This document shows, one piece after another, positions 11,566 to 22,383 of a DNA stretch of 64,000 nt. The notes beneath the pieces were generated by a model, which was not told where the DNA came from, did no database searches, and worked only from the letters and a program-made list of their open reading frames with translations. The stretch is taken from contig JAWZSP010000003.1 of assembly GCA_034401135.1 (NCBI GenBank), forward strand, positions 5,580,001-5,644,000, read 5' to 3'. The DNA comes from Volutella citrinella (taxonomy: Eukaryota > Ascomycota > Sordariomycetes > Hypocreales > Nectriaceae). Position 1 is the stretch's first letter, and each line of letters begins with the position of its first letter. Both the position numbers and the translations under genes were made by a program.

Positions 11566-13824
11566 TCACAAAGCCATGTCTGAGTTTCCTACCCCATTTT
11601 CCGGGTTGAATGAGTCCTCAAACGGCCAGCTGTTGAAAAAGCCAGGCATTGTCTCATGCATGGTAGAAACCTCCCCGTTAAAGGTGAAATCAAATGAACC
11701 CTTGTAGGCTTCAAAGTTGTCCATAATGAACGTGTTGTCCAGCGCGATGGAAGGGTCGGCTGCAATGTCTGGCTGACACTCGCTTGATGCCAGCGATGAT
11801 GGTTGCGTTGAATGTGAAGCTTGTCCGAATGCTTCAGTAGTTGTGTTTGGGTCCACGGCAACGCGCGTGGACTTTAGAGAGGGGTTCAGCGCGTCGCGAA
11901 TGAGGTTAGTACTGAGGTTGCTGAATAGTTCGCAGGGCCGTCGAGATACAGTCCATCTCTCACATATTGCGACCAGGAGGTGGGAGCATGTCTGCGTCAC
12001 CTCAATGATGCTCATGATACCAGGAGCCTGGCTCCTGAGATAAGGGTCACCGAGGAGTCTGCCTGTACCGTAGATGTAGGACAAGCCGGCGATGAATATG
12101 CCGTGAAGAGTAATCCAGGAGTAGTTCAACCTCCGCCTACGGTGCAGCTCGCTGTATGACTCTATTGATGCTTTCGCCGACAAGAGCAAAGTCAGTAGTT
12201 CGGGAGATGCCCCTTCGTAGCTGGCGACCATCATTGGCTGAGCAAGATACGGTGATGGCCTATAGAGAAGGAGGATTGCGTTGTGATATATCGCCGTGTA
12301 CCACTCGTTTGTGAGGAAGCTCGAAGAATATCCCTTTGCGGTGGTTGGACATAATTGCAGGCGATCGGTGTCGGCTTTCCAAGCATCGAGTTCTTGATGA
12401 AGCTTGCCACGAACTTTCCGTTTCTCGTCGAGTGAAACGGTGGAATGCTGTCTTGATATGTACATCAAGCTCAATATTTGACCCGAAAGACGTCGAATCT
12501 TGATGATGTGGAGAAAAGGGGAGATGTTGGTCGAGTCATTGGAAGATGGCGGCTGTATAGGCTTGTCTATGCCAAAGGCGTCATCTTCAAGACTTGACGG
12601 CAGCGAAACGTCAATCTCGTCATCACGGATACTGACGGGTCGCCCAAGTGTAATGCTCACGATTCTGTAACACGAGACGGCGTTAGTAGGTGAGAGAGGA
12701 GCGAGCCAACTAGATGCAAAGATGCCACGGCCGTACCTGTCGAGGTTGTACAAACACCAGAAACACCGTTTCCTCATTTCCTCCTCAAAAGTCACGGAAC
12801 GGGGCTGTGAAGGATCGCTGGGTGTGTCGTGGTGTCTCGGCTCCAAGTGCAGACCCAGTTCAAAGCACATTCGCGCCCCAAGGCCGGTCAAGTGCCAGAT
12901 ACTGGCGCTCGTGTCTCTTAAATTGCTGAATATTCCATGCTGGGAGATGAGAAGCGCAGCCCTGAGAGCTTCAAAGGAGGGTAGCCTCGTTATCTCAACC
13001 ACTTTGGATAGTGCCATGGCAAAATACAACGAAGCTGTCGCCGACGTCTCTTCAAAGCGATTCAGGTTGGAGGAGCCAATGCTGAGAACCATGTCAAAGA
13101 CGAATGCATCAAACGTCTGAGACTCGTAGTACCCCGCTTGGGTATAGATGCTGTTAACCGTGTCGAGAAAGGTAGGGCGGTGAAGCAACGGAAATGCGAC
13201 GTGGGTGTGGTGGAAGTAGGCCTCGATACAAGCCATGGCGGTGGTCAGGCTGGGGAACAGAGCATCGGCCGGACTGTTGGGTATGTTGGGAGTGTTCAGG
13301 CCGGTCAACACATCGAGCTCAGGGTTCACCAAATCCAGTCCGCCATTGACACGGATTACTCGGTTGATAATGCTGGCCAGGCCCAAGCCACTGCTGGAAC
13401 CAAGATAACGTGTCTCGCCAGCAGCAATAAGAGTGAGATATCCCACCTCGAGGGCAAACGTGTTGGGTTCCGAGCCGGTGCTGCTGTGCGTGGGGAGACT
13501 GCCTTGGCGTTGTTCTCCTGGCATCGGTTGCGATGAGGGGGTTGAATCACTAGCAGGTGTCGTCTGCTCGTCTCCAGCCAGAGCCTGTTGCTTGATCTCT
13601 GCCTGAGCCTTTGCCAGGCTGTCACGCAGGGCCTTATTCTCTTGCCTTAGCTGCTTGACGAGGCCCTCTACGTTTTCGAGGTATCCACGGGGGAGATTTC
13701 GCTGTCGCAGCTTGTCCGCGTGGAGGCATGACACGCCGGCCTTCTCACACGCGCCGCACTGGGGAATCCGACGGTCGCATCGAGTCTTGCGGACATGGCA
13801 TCGATCGCAGGCCTGCATGGTCAA
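11566..13824 (-). CDS. Zn2Cys6 transcription factor with fungal_trans domain (cluster regulator 1)
   Basis: 728-residue nuclear regulator. The start MTMQACDRCHVRKTRCDR, followed by CGACEKAGVSC, is a complete Zn(II)2Cys6 binuclear cluster. It is followed by a short linker with NLPRGYLENVEGLVKQL and a heptad-like coil (KQLRQENKALRDSL) for dimerisation. A PRxYxxxLE-type linker is also seen in the Ppr1/UaY group, which binds TCGG-N6-CCGA. Residues about 190-560 form the fungal_trans middle homology region (for example CFWCLYNLDRIVSITLGRPVS). A 72-nt stop-free intron at 12665-12736 splits LDR from IVSITLGRP. The C-terminus is Ser/Asn/acidic and may activate. Its promoter carries a perfect TCGG-N6-CCGA site, so autoregulation and control of the cluster are reasonable inferences. 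Confidence 0.9.
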   Translation of the reverse strand: MTMQACDRCHVRKTRCDRRIPQCGACEKAGVSCLHADKLRQRNLPRGYLENVEGLVKQLRQENKALRDSLAKAQAEIKQQALAGDEQTTPASDSTPSSQPMPGEQRQGSLPTHSSTGSEPNTFALEVGYLTLIAAGETRYLGSSSGLGLASIINRVIRVNGGLDLVNPELDVLTGLNTPNIPNSPADALFPSLTTAMACIEAYFHHTHVAFPLLHRPTFLDTVNSIYTQAGYYESQTFDAFVFDMVLSIGSSNLNRFEETSATASLYFAMALSKVVEITRLPSFEALRAALLISQHGIFSNLRDTSASIWHLTGLGARMCFELGLHLEPRHHDTPSDPSQPRSVTFEEEMRKRCFWCLYNLDRYGRGIFASSWLAPLSPTNAVSCYRIVSITLGRPVSIRDDEIDVSLPSSLEDDAFGIDKPIQPPSSNDSTNISPFLHIIKIRRLSGQILSLMYISRQHSTVSLDEKRKVRGKLHQELDAWKADTDRLQLCPTTAKGYSSSFLTNEWYTAIYHNAILLLYRPSPYLAQPMMVASYEGASPELLTLLLSAKASIESYSELHRRRRLNYSWITLHGIFIAGLSYIYGTGRLLGDPYLRSQAPGIMSIIEVTQTCSHLLVAICERWTVSRRPCELFSNLSTNLIRDALNPSLKSTRVAVDPNTTTEAFGQASHSTQPSSLASSECQPDIAADPSIALDNTFIMDNFEAYKGSFDFTFNGEVSTMHETMPGFFNSWPFEDSFNPENGVGNSDMAL

Positions 13825-14933
13825 GTGCAGGGAGACGAGGTCCGCCCCAGTTGGCGTTGATATCAGAGAGATGGATTACAAAGGTCAGGTTTGCACAAGA
13901 GACGGGAATGGTCACCAGGAAGCCTCGGCCTTTGGCGGATGTCGGTGCAAACCCCAGATTCAACCCCGGAATTGCGGGGAAGCTGACATTTCGGTAGATG
14001 CATGACGCCACACTAACTCGAAGCCAGATTGACCCCGGCTTGATGATCATGCACGAATGTGGCTTGACCAGGCAGGGGACAAGACGCAGCGTCTCTCCTC
14101 ACCCCACAACATGTGTCCGTAGCCCTCCGTTTGTCAATTTGCTTCAAAGTACCTTCTTTCGTCCTAGGCCTTGATCAAATCATCACCTAGTCCAATATCT
14201 AGGAGTGTGAATCAACTGTTTCAGCGGCCTACAGCGCCTTCAACATCAAGACTGCCAGAAAAAAGCCCTCCAGTTTCCCTAGCAACAAGAGACCCAACGA
14301 GCGCAACCTCCATTGCCAAAGGTGTGCCAGCAAAATGACATACACTTTTCTCAACAGGCCGTCATTCACGCGGATGGGGGGCTCTGCCCCAGCGTACAAG
14401 ACCAGGATAGCAACTTCCTCGTGATTCATAACGGGAGACGCAAAGTGCGGCTGCAGCACAGCACCTCGTTCATCGGACAAGAGGGGTGGTCCGCGGTCAC
14501 CTCGGCGATCGCCGATGATGCGACTAGAGATGCCGGATGATCACTCCAAGGCGACGCTGGCCGAATCGCCCCGCAGGAACACGACTCAGATAGGTACGCA
14601 CTGTAGACCAATGAAACGGAGGCCGAAGACAAGCAGAGTGGATTGAGGCAGGTCTTCCCCGTTGGTCTTGCATATCCAGCCGACATGGCCGAATTTTGTG
14701 CCGAATTGGTCCGGTAAGAGGACCGACAATCGTCTCGGCGACAACGGATGTTGCCTCGTCAAGCTCCACGATGACGGGAAAGACCGAGGCGCGATTAAGG
14801 CTCTCTTATCCCGAGTTTTTTTATACTTCGTCAGTAGAATCAACTTATATGAATGCAGTATGCCTTTCTATTTGCTGCCCATGCCGAACGAGCTAGCAAC
14901 CAAGAACAAAGCCGACGATCACTAGCCATAATC
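13825..14933. promoter_or_regulatory. Divergent promoter between regulator 1 and the AtuA-like gene
   Basis: 1.1 kb between opposing start codons. It holds a perfect TCGG-N6-CCGA site at 14502-14515 and a separate CCCCGG-N5-CGGGG-like palindrome near 13963-13980. No gene is convincing in it; the open frames are overlapping shadows. Confidence 0.6.
14502..14515. promoter_or_regulatory. TCGG-N6-CCGA palindrome (regulator 1/AtuA promoter)
   Basis: TCGGCGATCGCCGA: perfectly symmetrical over all 14 bases, about 420 bases upstream of the AtuA-like start and 680 upstream of regulator 1. Confidence 0.6.
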
Positions 14934-16975
14934 ATGGCCCAAAAACGTCCAATCATCATTGGAAATGTCGCCGGGGCGATGGAGGACTGCCCGCATGCAA
15001 TGTAGGTATCTTAGATGTCCTTGACGCTTTCATGGCACGCAGTTTTTGTTCGGTTAGCTTCTCGGCACAAATTGGGCCTCGGCTGAAATCTGGACAGGCT
15101 CAGGCAAATCTCGGACAGTCCTGTCGATGCGATTACCGGTGACTGGCTCTCTGAGCTTAACATTGCATGGAATGCGATCCGAAAGTACGAAGATCCTTCC
15201 AAGGGATACGAGGTGGGCTTTCTCGAGCAGCTGGATGACTGTATCGACATCATTGCACACAAGAAGATCAAGCTCGTGGCCAACGCTGGCGCCCTCAACA
15301 CGCCGCACTGCGTCGCCAAAGTGATTGAAATTTGCCAAAAGCACGGCCAGGGACACTTGAATGTGGCATATGTCACCGGTGACGACATATCCGACATTGT
15401 TGTCAACGACGCCCGACGGGAGCAGCTTGGGGGCATCGCGCACCTGGACCACCCCGAGCAGGAATTAGGGGCATGGGGGAGAAAGCCCCTCTGCAGTGTT
15501 GCGTATTTTGGCGGCTGGGGTATCGTCCGTGCGTTACGAGAAGGCGCCGACCTAGTCATCTGCGGTAGAGTAACGGATGCAAGTCCCGTCATTGCTCTCG
15601 CTGCTTGGTGGCACAACTGGTCCTTTGATGACTGGGATCGCCTCGCGGGTGCTCTGGTAGCTGGTCGTGAGTCCATTCTCTTACAGACTCGACTATGGTA
15701 GCTAACCACGCCTGCTAGACCTGATTGAATGCGGACCATACGTCACCGGGGCAAACTTCTCGGGCGTGAGGCCCCGCCTCGAGGGTTTGGTCGACCTCGC
15801 TTTTCCGATTGCTGAAATAGCAGACGACGGCACAACCATCATCACGAAGAACCCAAGACACGCCGGGTTTGTTGATGAACTTAACGTCAGGGCACAGTTC
15901 CTCTACGAGATCCAAGGGACACAATACATCAACCCGGATGTTTCAGCAGACATTGGGAATGTCAGAATTAAGAACACTGGCCAGCCTAATCGAGTCATGG
16001 TCAGTGGTGCTGTCGGCAGCCCTCCTCCTCCCACAACGAAAGCCATCACCGTATCTATTGGCGGCTATCAGGCCGAGGCTACCTTTTACATGAATGGTTT
16101 GGATTTGGATGCCAAGGAAAGATTTATGCGGCAACAAATTGAACACACATTCAAAGATTCCAACCTCTCCGAACTCAGTATCGAGAGATTTGGCTCCGCT
16201 ATGCAGGATCCAAGCAACCAGGCCCTGGGCACAGTCTGTGTTAGGGTGCTAGTCAAAGCCAAGGACAAGACAGATATCCAAGAAGACGTGTTCCGCAAAC
16301 AAATCTACGCGTTGAGAATGCAGTTTTATGCTGGTACGCTCCCGAGCTCACACTTCTGTCATCACCCAACATGCACCATGTTCTAACCCTTTTGCAACTT
16401 TGATAGGCTATCACATGTCCCTCGACTTTAGAACCATGTCTCCTCGGATGTTTATGGAACTGTTTCCAGGTCTGATATCTTATGAGAAGTTGTCTCATTG
16501 TGTGCATATTGGTGACCGGGTCATCGAGATCGAGCATCACGGCATCACTGCTCCTGCTCCCGGGAAACGACCGAGCTACGAGACTGCCAACAAGGTCGAT
16601 GTCAACACCTTTGGGCTCACAAGCAGAGTTCCTCTCGGCTCCATTGTCCACGCACGGTCCGGTGACAAAGGTGACAACTGCAACGTAGGTCTGTTTGTCC
16701 GGTCTGCGGAAGAATACAAGTGGCTGCAGTCGTACTTGACTGTGGAGCGTATCAAGAAACTACTCGGAGGGGACTACAAGGAATCCGTCTCTGTTGAACG
16801 ATGCGAGTTTCCCGAAATCTGGGCTGTCCACTTTAGATTTCTGGACTTCTTGGGCGGTGGCGCCGCGAGCAGCAATAGAATAGACATGCTGGGAAAGGGC
16901 GTTGCTGAATATCTCAGAAGCAAGTTTGCTGATGTTCCAGCCAAGTTTCTTGGTAGTCCTATTTCAATGAGTTAG
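14934..16975 (+). CDS. AtuA-like (DUF1446) acyclic terpene utilisation family protein
   Basis: 606-residue protein with exons 14934-15001, 15098-15666, 15719-16333 and 16407-16975. The N-terminal two thirds match the AtuA/DUF1446 family: IIIGNVAGAMEDCP at the start, DAITGDWLSELN near residue 40, KLVANAGALNTP, NVAYVTGDD, YFGGWGIVRAL and ADLVICGRVTDASPVI, followed by GHLIECGPYVTGANFSG. The last ~110 residues (from SRVPLGSIVHARSGDKGDN) match the separate AtuA-like C-terminal domain, so both halves are fused as in other fungal homologues. AtuA is genetically required for citronellol/geraniol catabolism in Pseudomonas, but its reaction is not established as far as I know. Its place among BVMO, hydrolase and dehydrogenase genes supports a catabolic role, possibly on a CoA-linked or hydroxy-acid intermediate (inference). 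Confidence 0.9.
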
Positions 16976-17187
16976 CTTTAAAGTAGCGATCAATGTATTC
17001 ATCGTGAGCCACTGTCTTCTTGTTGACTTTTCTCATTCTTCACTTCAACTCAACTTAGTGCGTACTTCCTGTTACTTTCCTTACGACTACACAGCTCTTC
17101 AACTATATTGCTAGACATTCAGCCAGTCGAATTATTCGTCACTGAACAAGCCAAATAGACAAAAGCACAGCATGATTGTTTCTTATC

Positions 17188-18530
17188 TCATGGTAACGTT
17201 ACTAATTGGCTGATCCAGTCTGTTACAGTTTCCAAGTACTCAACCGATTGCTTCAACTCGGGATAAACATAGAAAGCGTGCGGCATTCCGGGATAAGTCT
17301 TGAGTGTCACGTCAACCCTACATGCCAAAACTTTCGATTAGCAATAAGCAAACATGACCCAGCGATGATTGCTTCAACATACCCGTCTCTGCTTAGCGCT
17401 TCTGCATATGCCAGCCCTTCGTCTCGTAGCGGATCCATTCCAGCAACCTGAATAACTAAAGGTTGTATTCAGTATATCTTTTTGCCGCGCATGCAAAGTC
17501 ACTCACGAGCGGGAGGCAAGCCCTTGAAAGACTTGGCAAGCAAGGGACTCGCTTGACGATTTGGCTCGGCTTGTGGGAGGTAATTCTTCCAAAAGATGTT
17601 CATGACCGCGCTATCCACAATAGGTGCATCCGCGTTCTGCACATAGGATTCAAGCTCGTACTCATCTTTTGGGAAATGTTGAGGGTGGCAGGTCACTGGA
17701 ATATTAAGCACCTGCCCAATAATGCCAGGAACCCTTTCATCCCTAAACTTTTGAGCGATGACGGCGCACTATTCGCAGAATATTAGAAAGTCACACATTT
17801 GTCCGCGGGTAAACTAACCACGTTGGCCCCTGCACTCCCACCGCCGATGATGATCTTGTTCCGGTTTATCCCAAGCTTACTGGCGTGTCGTTGGCACTGT
17901 TGATCCATATGTCAGCCCATCAGTTCTTCCCACTACTTGTAGACTGGTCAGTACCCATAGCAATGCATCGACTGAGTCATGAAGAGCATAAGGAAAAGGA
18001 AACTCGGGGGCTCTGTAATGTGTGAGATAGGTGCAATTCATTCCTCTGGTGCAACTCGCACCTTCTGTAGTCCACGCTGCAGACAACAGCACCATTCTTC
18101 AAAGTGATGAACCTGTTCTGGGCCTCTTCGGTTTCCGGACTGCCCGTGGTCCACCCTATCCAATGTTAGCTGTCGAAAGTTGCGCCAATGGCTGTAAAGA
18201 GGTCAAACCTCCACCATGGACATTGAAGAACATGATCCGATCGCTGCTTGGATCCAGCGGTGCGTAGATTCTCAGCCTGATCAGCGCACCATCACGCGAC
18301 CGCATTTCGTCTTCCCAGATGCGGATATCCCTGCCAGGTACCGGGGCGTTTGGTGGTAGTGGCGGTGCCTGATACGGGATAGCGCGAAGTTCCTCGGTAG
18401 GCAGCGCATACCGACTTTTGACAATGGCGTCAACTTCTGAATGTTGCACTGCTACTTTTTCCCATTCAGGGTCCGGAGTCGAAAGGTATTCGTAGCATAA
18501 AGGTGGCCCTGCGTCACCTTGGCTGTGCAT
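17188..18530 (-). CDS. Alpha/beta hydrolase (esterase/lipase, HSL-like abhydrolase_3)
   Basis: 338-residue serine hydrolase likely to cleave esters or lactones. Exons in transcription order: 18530-18209, 18155-18062, 18012-17955, 17896-17819, 17768-17507, 17455-17383 and 17317-17188. The oxyanion HGGG motif is split by the first intron (VHGGG then WTTGSPETE; donor GTTTG is slightly unusual). Next come VCSVDYRRAPEFPFP, the nucleophile elbow GGGSAGANV with the catalytic serine, the acid in AGMDPLRDEG and the histidine in GMPHAFYVYP. All catalytic residues are present and spaced as in the family. It faces away from the SDR at 19023 across 492 bases. As the cluster contains two BVMOs, opening of the lactone or ester they form is the most economical job, but this is inferred. 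Confidence 0.85.
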
Positions 18531-19022
18531 CGTTGTGTTATTTGAACTTTTCAACCTAAGCAGAGTTCTTATCAGCATAACCCGAATATAGTTGGAAATG
18601 ATCATACAAAGAATGATGTAAACCCAACGAGCCAATCCGACAAACCCGTGTACTTACCAAGGTATTGACTAATCCCCTATTCTAATAATCCCACACTCTG
18701 CAATATGTAGGGTTCGCTTCTTTCAGTAAAGTCGAGCAAATCACCATGTTATTCGCCGACCTTTAGGGTAGTTGGCTGAACCAGAGTCGGAGAAATGCGT
18801 TGGATACCCGAGCTTCGGAAATCCACAGGCGACCCACTTGTGCTTCGGCGATGGCCGCGCCGCCCGGACCTGGGCCGTTGCCCCACTTTCATTGTCAGTT
18901 GGTGTCTCTGGCCCACAGGTTAAGAGCTGCCGAAGTCATATGGCTTGAGGCATGGCATTTGCGTTTGGCATATCGAAATATTGAACAAACTCGCTCCAAT
19001 AACAGAAATCAATCCATCAGTC
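18531..19022. promoter_or_regulatory. Divergent promoter between hydrolase and second SDR
   Basis: 492 bases between opposing starts. Contains a 13-of-14 match to the cluster palindrome, TCGGCGATGGCCGC, at 18845-18858 (last base differs). Confidence 0.5.
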
Positions 19023-20259
19023 ATGTCAGTTCCAGAGTACAAAGATAATGGCCCGGTCAAGTCGTTGGTGACGATTGACACCTCTTCACTTGCGGGCAAA
19101 TCGGTCATCATCACCGGAGGTAGGTTGAGTCCTTGTCATGTTGTCTGATGCAGAAAGCTCAGCGATAGTAGGCGCCAGCGGGCTGGGAAAGGCGTATGCA
19201 GAGGCATTTGTTCGAGCAGGGTACGTGACGCTACGAAGCAAGTGTTGGAGAGCCATAAACTAACAGCTGAGCTAGGGCTTTTGTCACGATTGCTGACGTC
19301 GATGAAACCTCTGGGAGAGAAACTGAAAAAGAGCTGGCCCCGTAGGTTCTGAACAATGAAAGAGCTTAAAGTTGCGTCCTAACAATTGCTAGGAATGCAC
19401 GATTTGTAAAGTGCGATGTTCGAGATTGGGATCAGCAACTGAATGTCTTTACTACTGCAATGGCTTGTTCGCCTCACCGCAGCATTGATATCGTGGTTGC
19501 GAATGCAGGCATCGTGGGTGCAGATGATCTCAACACAATGCAAGGTTGGATTTTAGGAAACAGGAACAGATACAGAACTTCAGACTGACACGGCAACACA
19601 GCCCCAGAGGAGCAGCCTCAGAAACCAGACCTCAAGATCATCGAAATCAATCTCATCGGTACCACGTATACGGCCAAGCTTGCATTGCATTTCTTTCGGC
19701 GGCAACCACTAGAATTAGCCCGTGATCGGTGCTTGATCATCAAGGGAAGCATTGCGGCCTATGCTGACCAGCCTGGCTCGCCCCAGTACAACATATCGAA
19801 ATGGGGCGCGCGTGGTCTCTTTCGCAACCTTCGCCGGACGGCATGGAGAGAGAGCATCCGGGTCAACTTTGTAGCGCCATGGTTAGTACCACCTTCGTGA
19901 CGGATCAAATGAATTATTGACGGAAATGTTCAGGTATGTGCGCACGCCGATTCTGCCCAGCAAAGTGATCAACTACTTGGAGTCAAAGGACGTCAAGTTT
20001 GCCACGGTTGAGGACTGCGCAAGGGCCGTGATCCATACCGCTGCCAATAGAAATATCAATGGTAAGCTCTCCACGTATAAGACGGGAGTGCCGTCGGTAC
20101 TAACCGTATCTTGTAGGTCGCGCTTTTGGAATCGCGCCCCGGGAGGAAGTTGTTGAGGGATATGTCGACCTTGAGCATGACGACTACCAAGATGGCGACC
20201 GTTTGAAGACGTGGCAAGAAATTGTTCTTGATACAGCAGAGTCGATAGTCGACCTATAG
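19023..20259 (+). CDS. Short-chain dehydrogenase/reductase (15-PGDH-like)
   Basis: 304-residue NAD(P)-dependent SDR in seven exons: 19023-19119, 19172-19220, 19276-19341, 19393-19544, 19602-19881, 19934-20061 and 20117-20259. After a ~28-residue leader it has SVIITGGASGLGKAY (cofactor motif; the second of two nearby TAG acceptors restores GGASGLG), IADVDET after strand 2, CDVRDWD, VVANAGIVG, the catalytic serine in KGSIAAYADQPG and the YNISK active site. The C-terminal substrate-binding part reads YVRTPILPSKVI. It is slightly long for a classical SDR because of the leader. Paired with an esterase-type hydrolase; likely oxidises or reduces an alcohol/ketone of the pathway. It converges on the second BVMO. 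Confidence 0.87.
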
Positions 20260-20686
20260 TCTCGGTTCGTAGCGCATGGATCAAGCAGACTTCGTTTATC
20301 ATCGTGTACTGAGCTTGCCTGGGTTGCCTGGGGTCCTGTGAATAAATTGCACTCGTTTTCACCCCGACTCTATGATGTGCGTGAGAGCTGAGCGGGTAGA
20401 ATTTGGTATGCAAAGACTAGCATCAGTCAATAAACTTTTATCTGATGTTTTTCAATTCCAGCACTCCCTTATGCACGTAATTGGGGTGGGCCATGGCAAG
20501 ATAAGCTCATTGTTTATTGCGTTTCCTGAAAATTGAATAATGGCATCTGGCGGTAGCCGAGGATCCTGCCGGTCTGCTAATTAATTAGAGGGAAGAGTTT
20601 ATGTTGGCAATGTTACTGATACGATGAGCAATTATATTTGGTTGAGCTTCTGTGGCATACAAAGAATGCCGAGGGCTAGACTGACT
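20260..20686. other. Convergent intergenic region
   Basis: 427 bases between two gene 3' ends, fairly A/T-rich toward 20500-20660. It should hold both polyadenylation regions; no gene seen. Confidence 0.5.
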
Positions 20687-22383
20687 CTATATGCCATTGA
20701 CCAAAGTCGACGGAGTAAAGTCCATGCTTGACCAGCCAGTTGCGGTCTCCTTGTTCAGCCAGGAAGCCCATGAGGGGACACCGCCAAAGTAGAACAAGGG
20801 ATCTGAAGATTTTCCAGGTATATTTGCGCCGACAAACCAGGCCCCAGCCGCTTTGGCCGCCTCCTCAAAGATCGTGGCCTTGAACGCGTCCGCCAGATGG
20901 GCAGTCCAGGCGCTGGCGACATGTTCGCTGACGCAAATAGTGGCGAGCCCTTTGTCTTGAATGTGACGGATAGTCTTGCCGATCCAGCCGACCTCAACAT
21001 CCAAGACAACTGGCATGTTTCCAAACGGGATGTGAGGACCACAGACGACAAACATGTTGGGAAAGCCAGGAACCAGGACTCCAGCAAATGTCTCGAGTTT
21101 CTTTGCACAAAGATCTTTGATCGATTTGCCCTGGCTACCCGTGATGTCCATGTCACACAGGGCGCCGGTTGCAGCGTCGAAACCAAGAGCAAAGATGATC
21201 ATGTCAACCTCGTGTTCAACACCATCGCTGGTGCGAATCCCCTTTTCATAAATCGACACGCCCTTGCGACTGATGTCAACAAGATCAACGTTGGGGCGGT
21301 TAAAGGTCTCGTAGTAGAAGTGCCCACACGGAGGACGCTTGGAAAGAAATGGGTGTTTCGGACAGAGCAGCTCGGCAGTCTTTGGGTTCTTGACAATTGC
21401 GCGAATCTTTTGGCGGAGATAGTCCGAGGCAACGTCGTTGGATTGCTGGTTCGAAAAGAGATCATCGACCGTCTCAAACTGGAAGTGGAAACCCCCAGAC
21501 TCCCAGCCAGCGTCAAGAATTTGTCGGGCATTCGCGGCGTCTGCGAGGTCGTCGACCGTCTTCCCAGTCGACGTCATTGCCAAGCCAAAGCCATGTGCAG
21601 TGGCACGATCCCACGTTTTTTCGTAGTCTTGTTTGATCTCCGCCGCCTGGTGGTCATCAATGATGTAATTTCGTCCGGGGAGAACAAAGTTGGGTGTGCG
21701 CTGAAACACCGTCACCCCTTTGGCAATGGGAGCAATCTTGGGGATGATTTGGACTCCTGTAGCGCCAGTTCCGATGACTGCCACCCGTTTACCGCGGAAC
21801 TCGACATGGTGCTTGGGCCAGCTGGCTGCCTGGTACCACTCGCCAGTAAACGACTTCAAGCCAGCAAATGGAGGCTCTTTGGGCAAAGAGAGGGGTCCAG
21901 TGGCAGGCAGGAAGTAGCGGCATGTGGTTGAATTCCCATTTGAAGTGGTAATCGTCCATACGGCCTTCTCATCGCTGTAGGTTGCAGCGCTAATACGGGT
22001 ATTGAACTCGATGATCTTGCGCAGGTCGAATCGGTCTAAGGCCCATCAAGTTAGAGATCTGTCACGGATTCAAGCAGGTCGCGGGAGGGACAAGACTGAC
22101 CAGCCACACGGCCGAGATACTGCTGAACTGCGGCTTGAGATGGATAGCGTTCCTGATAGTTCCACTCCTCCTTGGCCCCCTCGGCAAAGTTCATTGTGTA
22201 GACCCATGCCTCGCTGTCCGTTCGCGCCCCGGGATATCGATTCCAGTACCAGGCGCCACCCACATCTGATCCGGCCTCAAAACACTTTGCACTCAGGCCA
22301 AGCTGCTCAAGTTCCCACAGGACTCTGATGCCACTGAAGCCGGCACCAACTACTATGGCGTCGTAGTCGACGTTTATTGCCAT
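20687..22383 (-). CDS. Second Baeyer-Villiger-type flavin monooxygenase, fingerprint His replaced by Gln
   Basis: 543-residue FAD/NADPH monooxygenase of the same class as the gene at 9645. Exons 22383-22101 and 22035-20687, with one 65-nt intron. The FAD motif GAGFSG is at residues 13-18, then [18 protein letters not shown]. The NADPH motif GTGATG lies near 180. The BVMO fingerprint reads [12 protein letters not shown] at 157-168: F, G, W and P are kept but the histidine position is glutamine (Q163). The histidine is strongly conserved in characterised BVMOs, so activity may be altered. I chose ATG 22383 because homology begins there; an in-frame ATG at 22473 would add 30 residues. Divergent from regulator 2. 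The two BVMOs are only moderately similar, so they probably act on different intermediates. Confidence 0.9.

Noticed and set aside
20092..20105. Near-match TCGGTACTAACCGT
   Set aside because: Inside the last intron of the second SDR gene; not in a promoter and only 13 of 14 positions fit.
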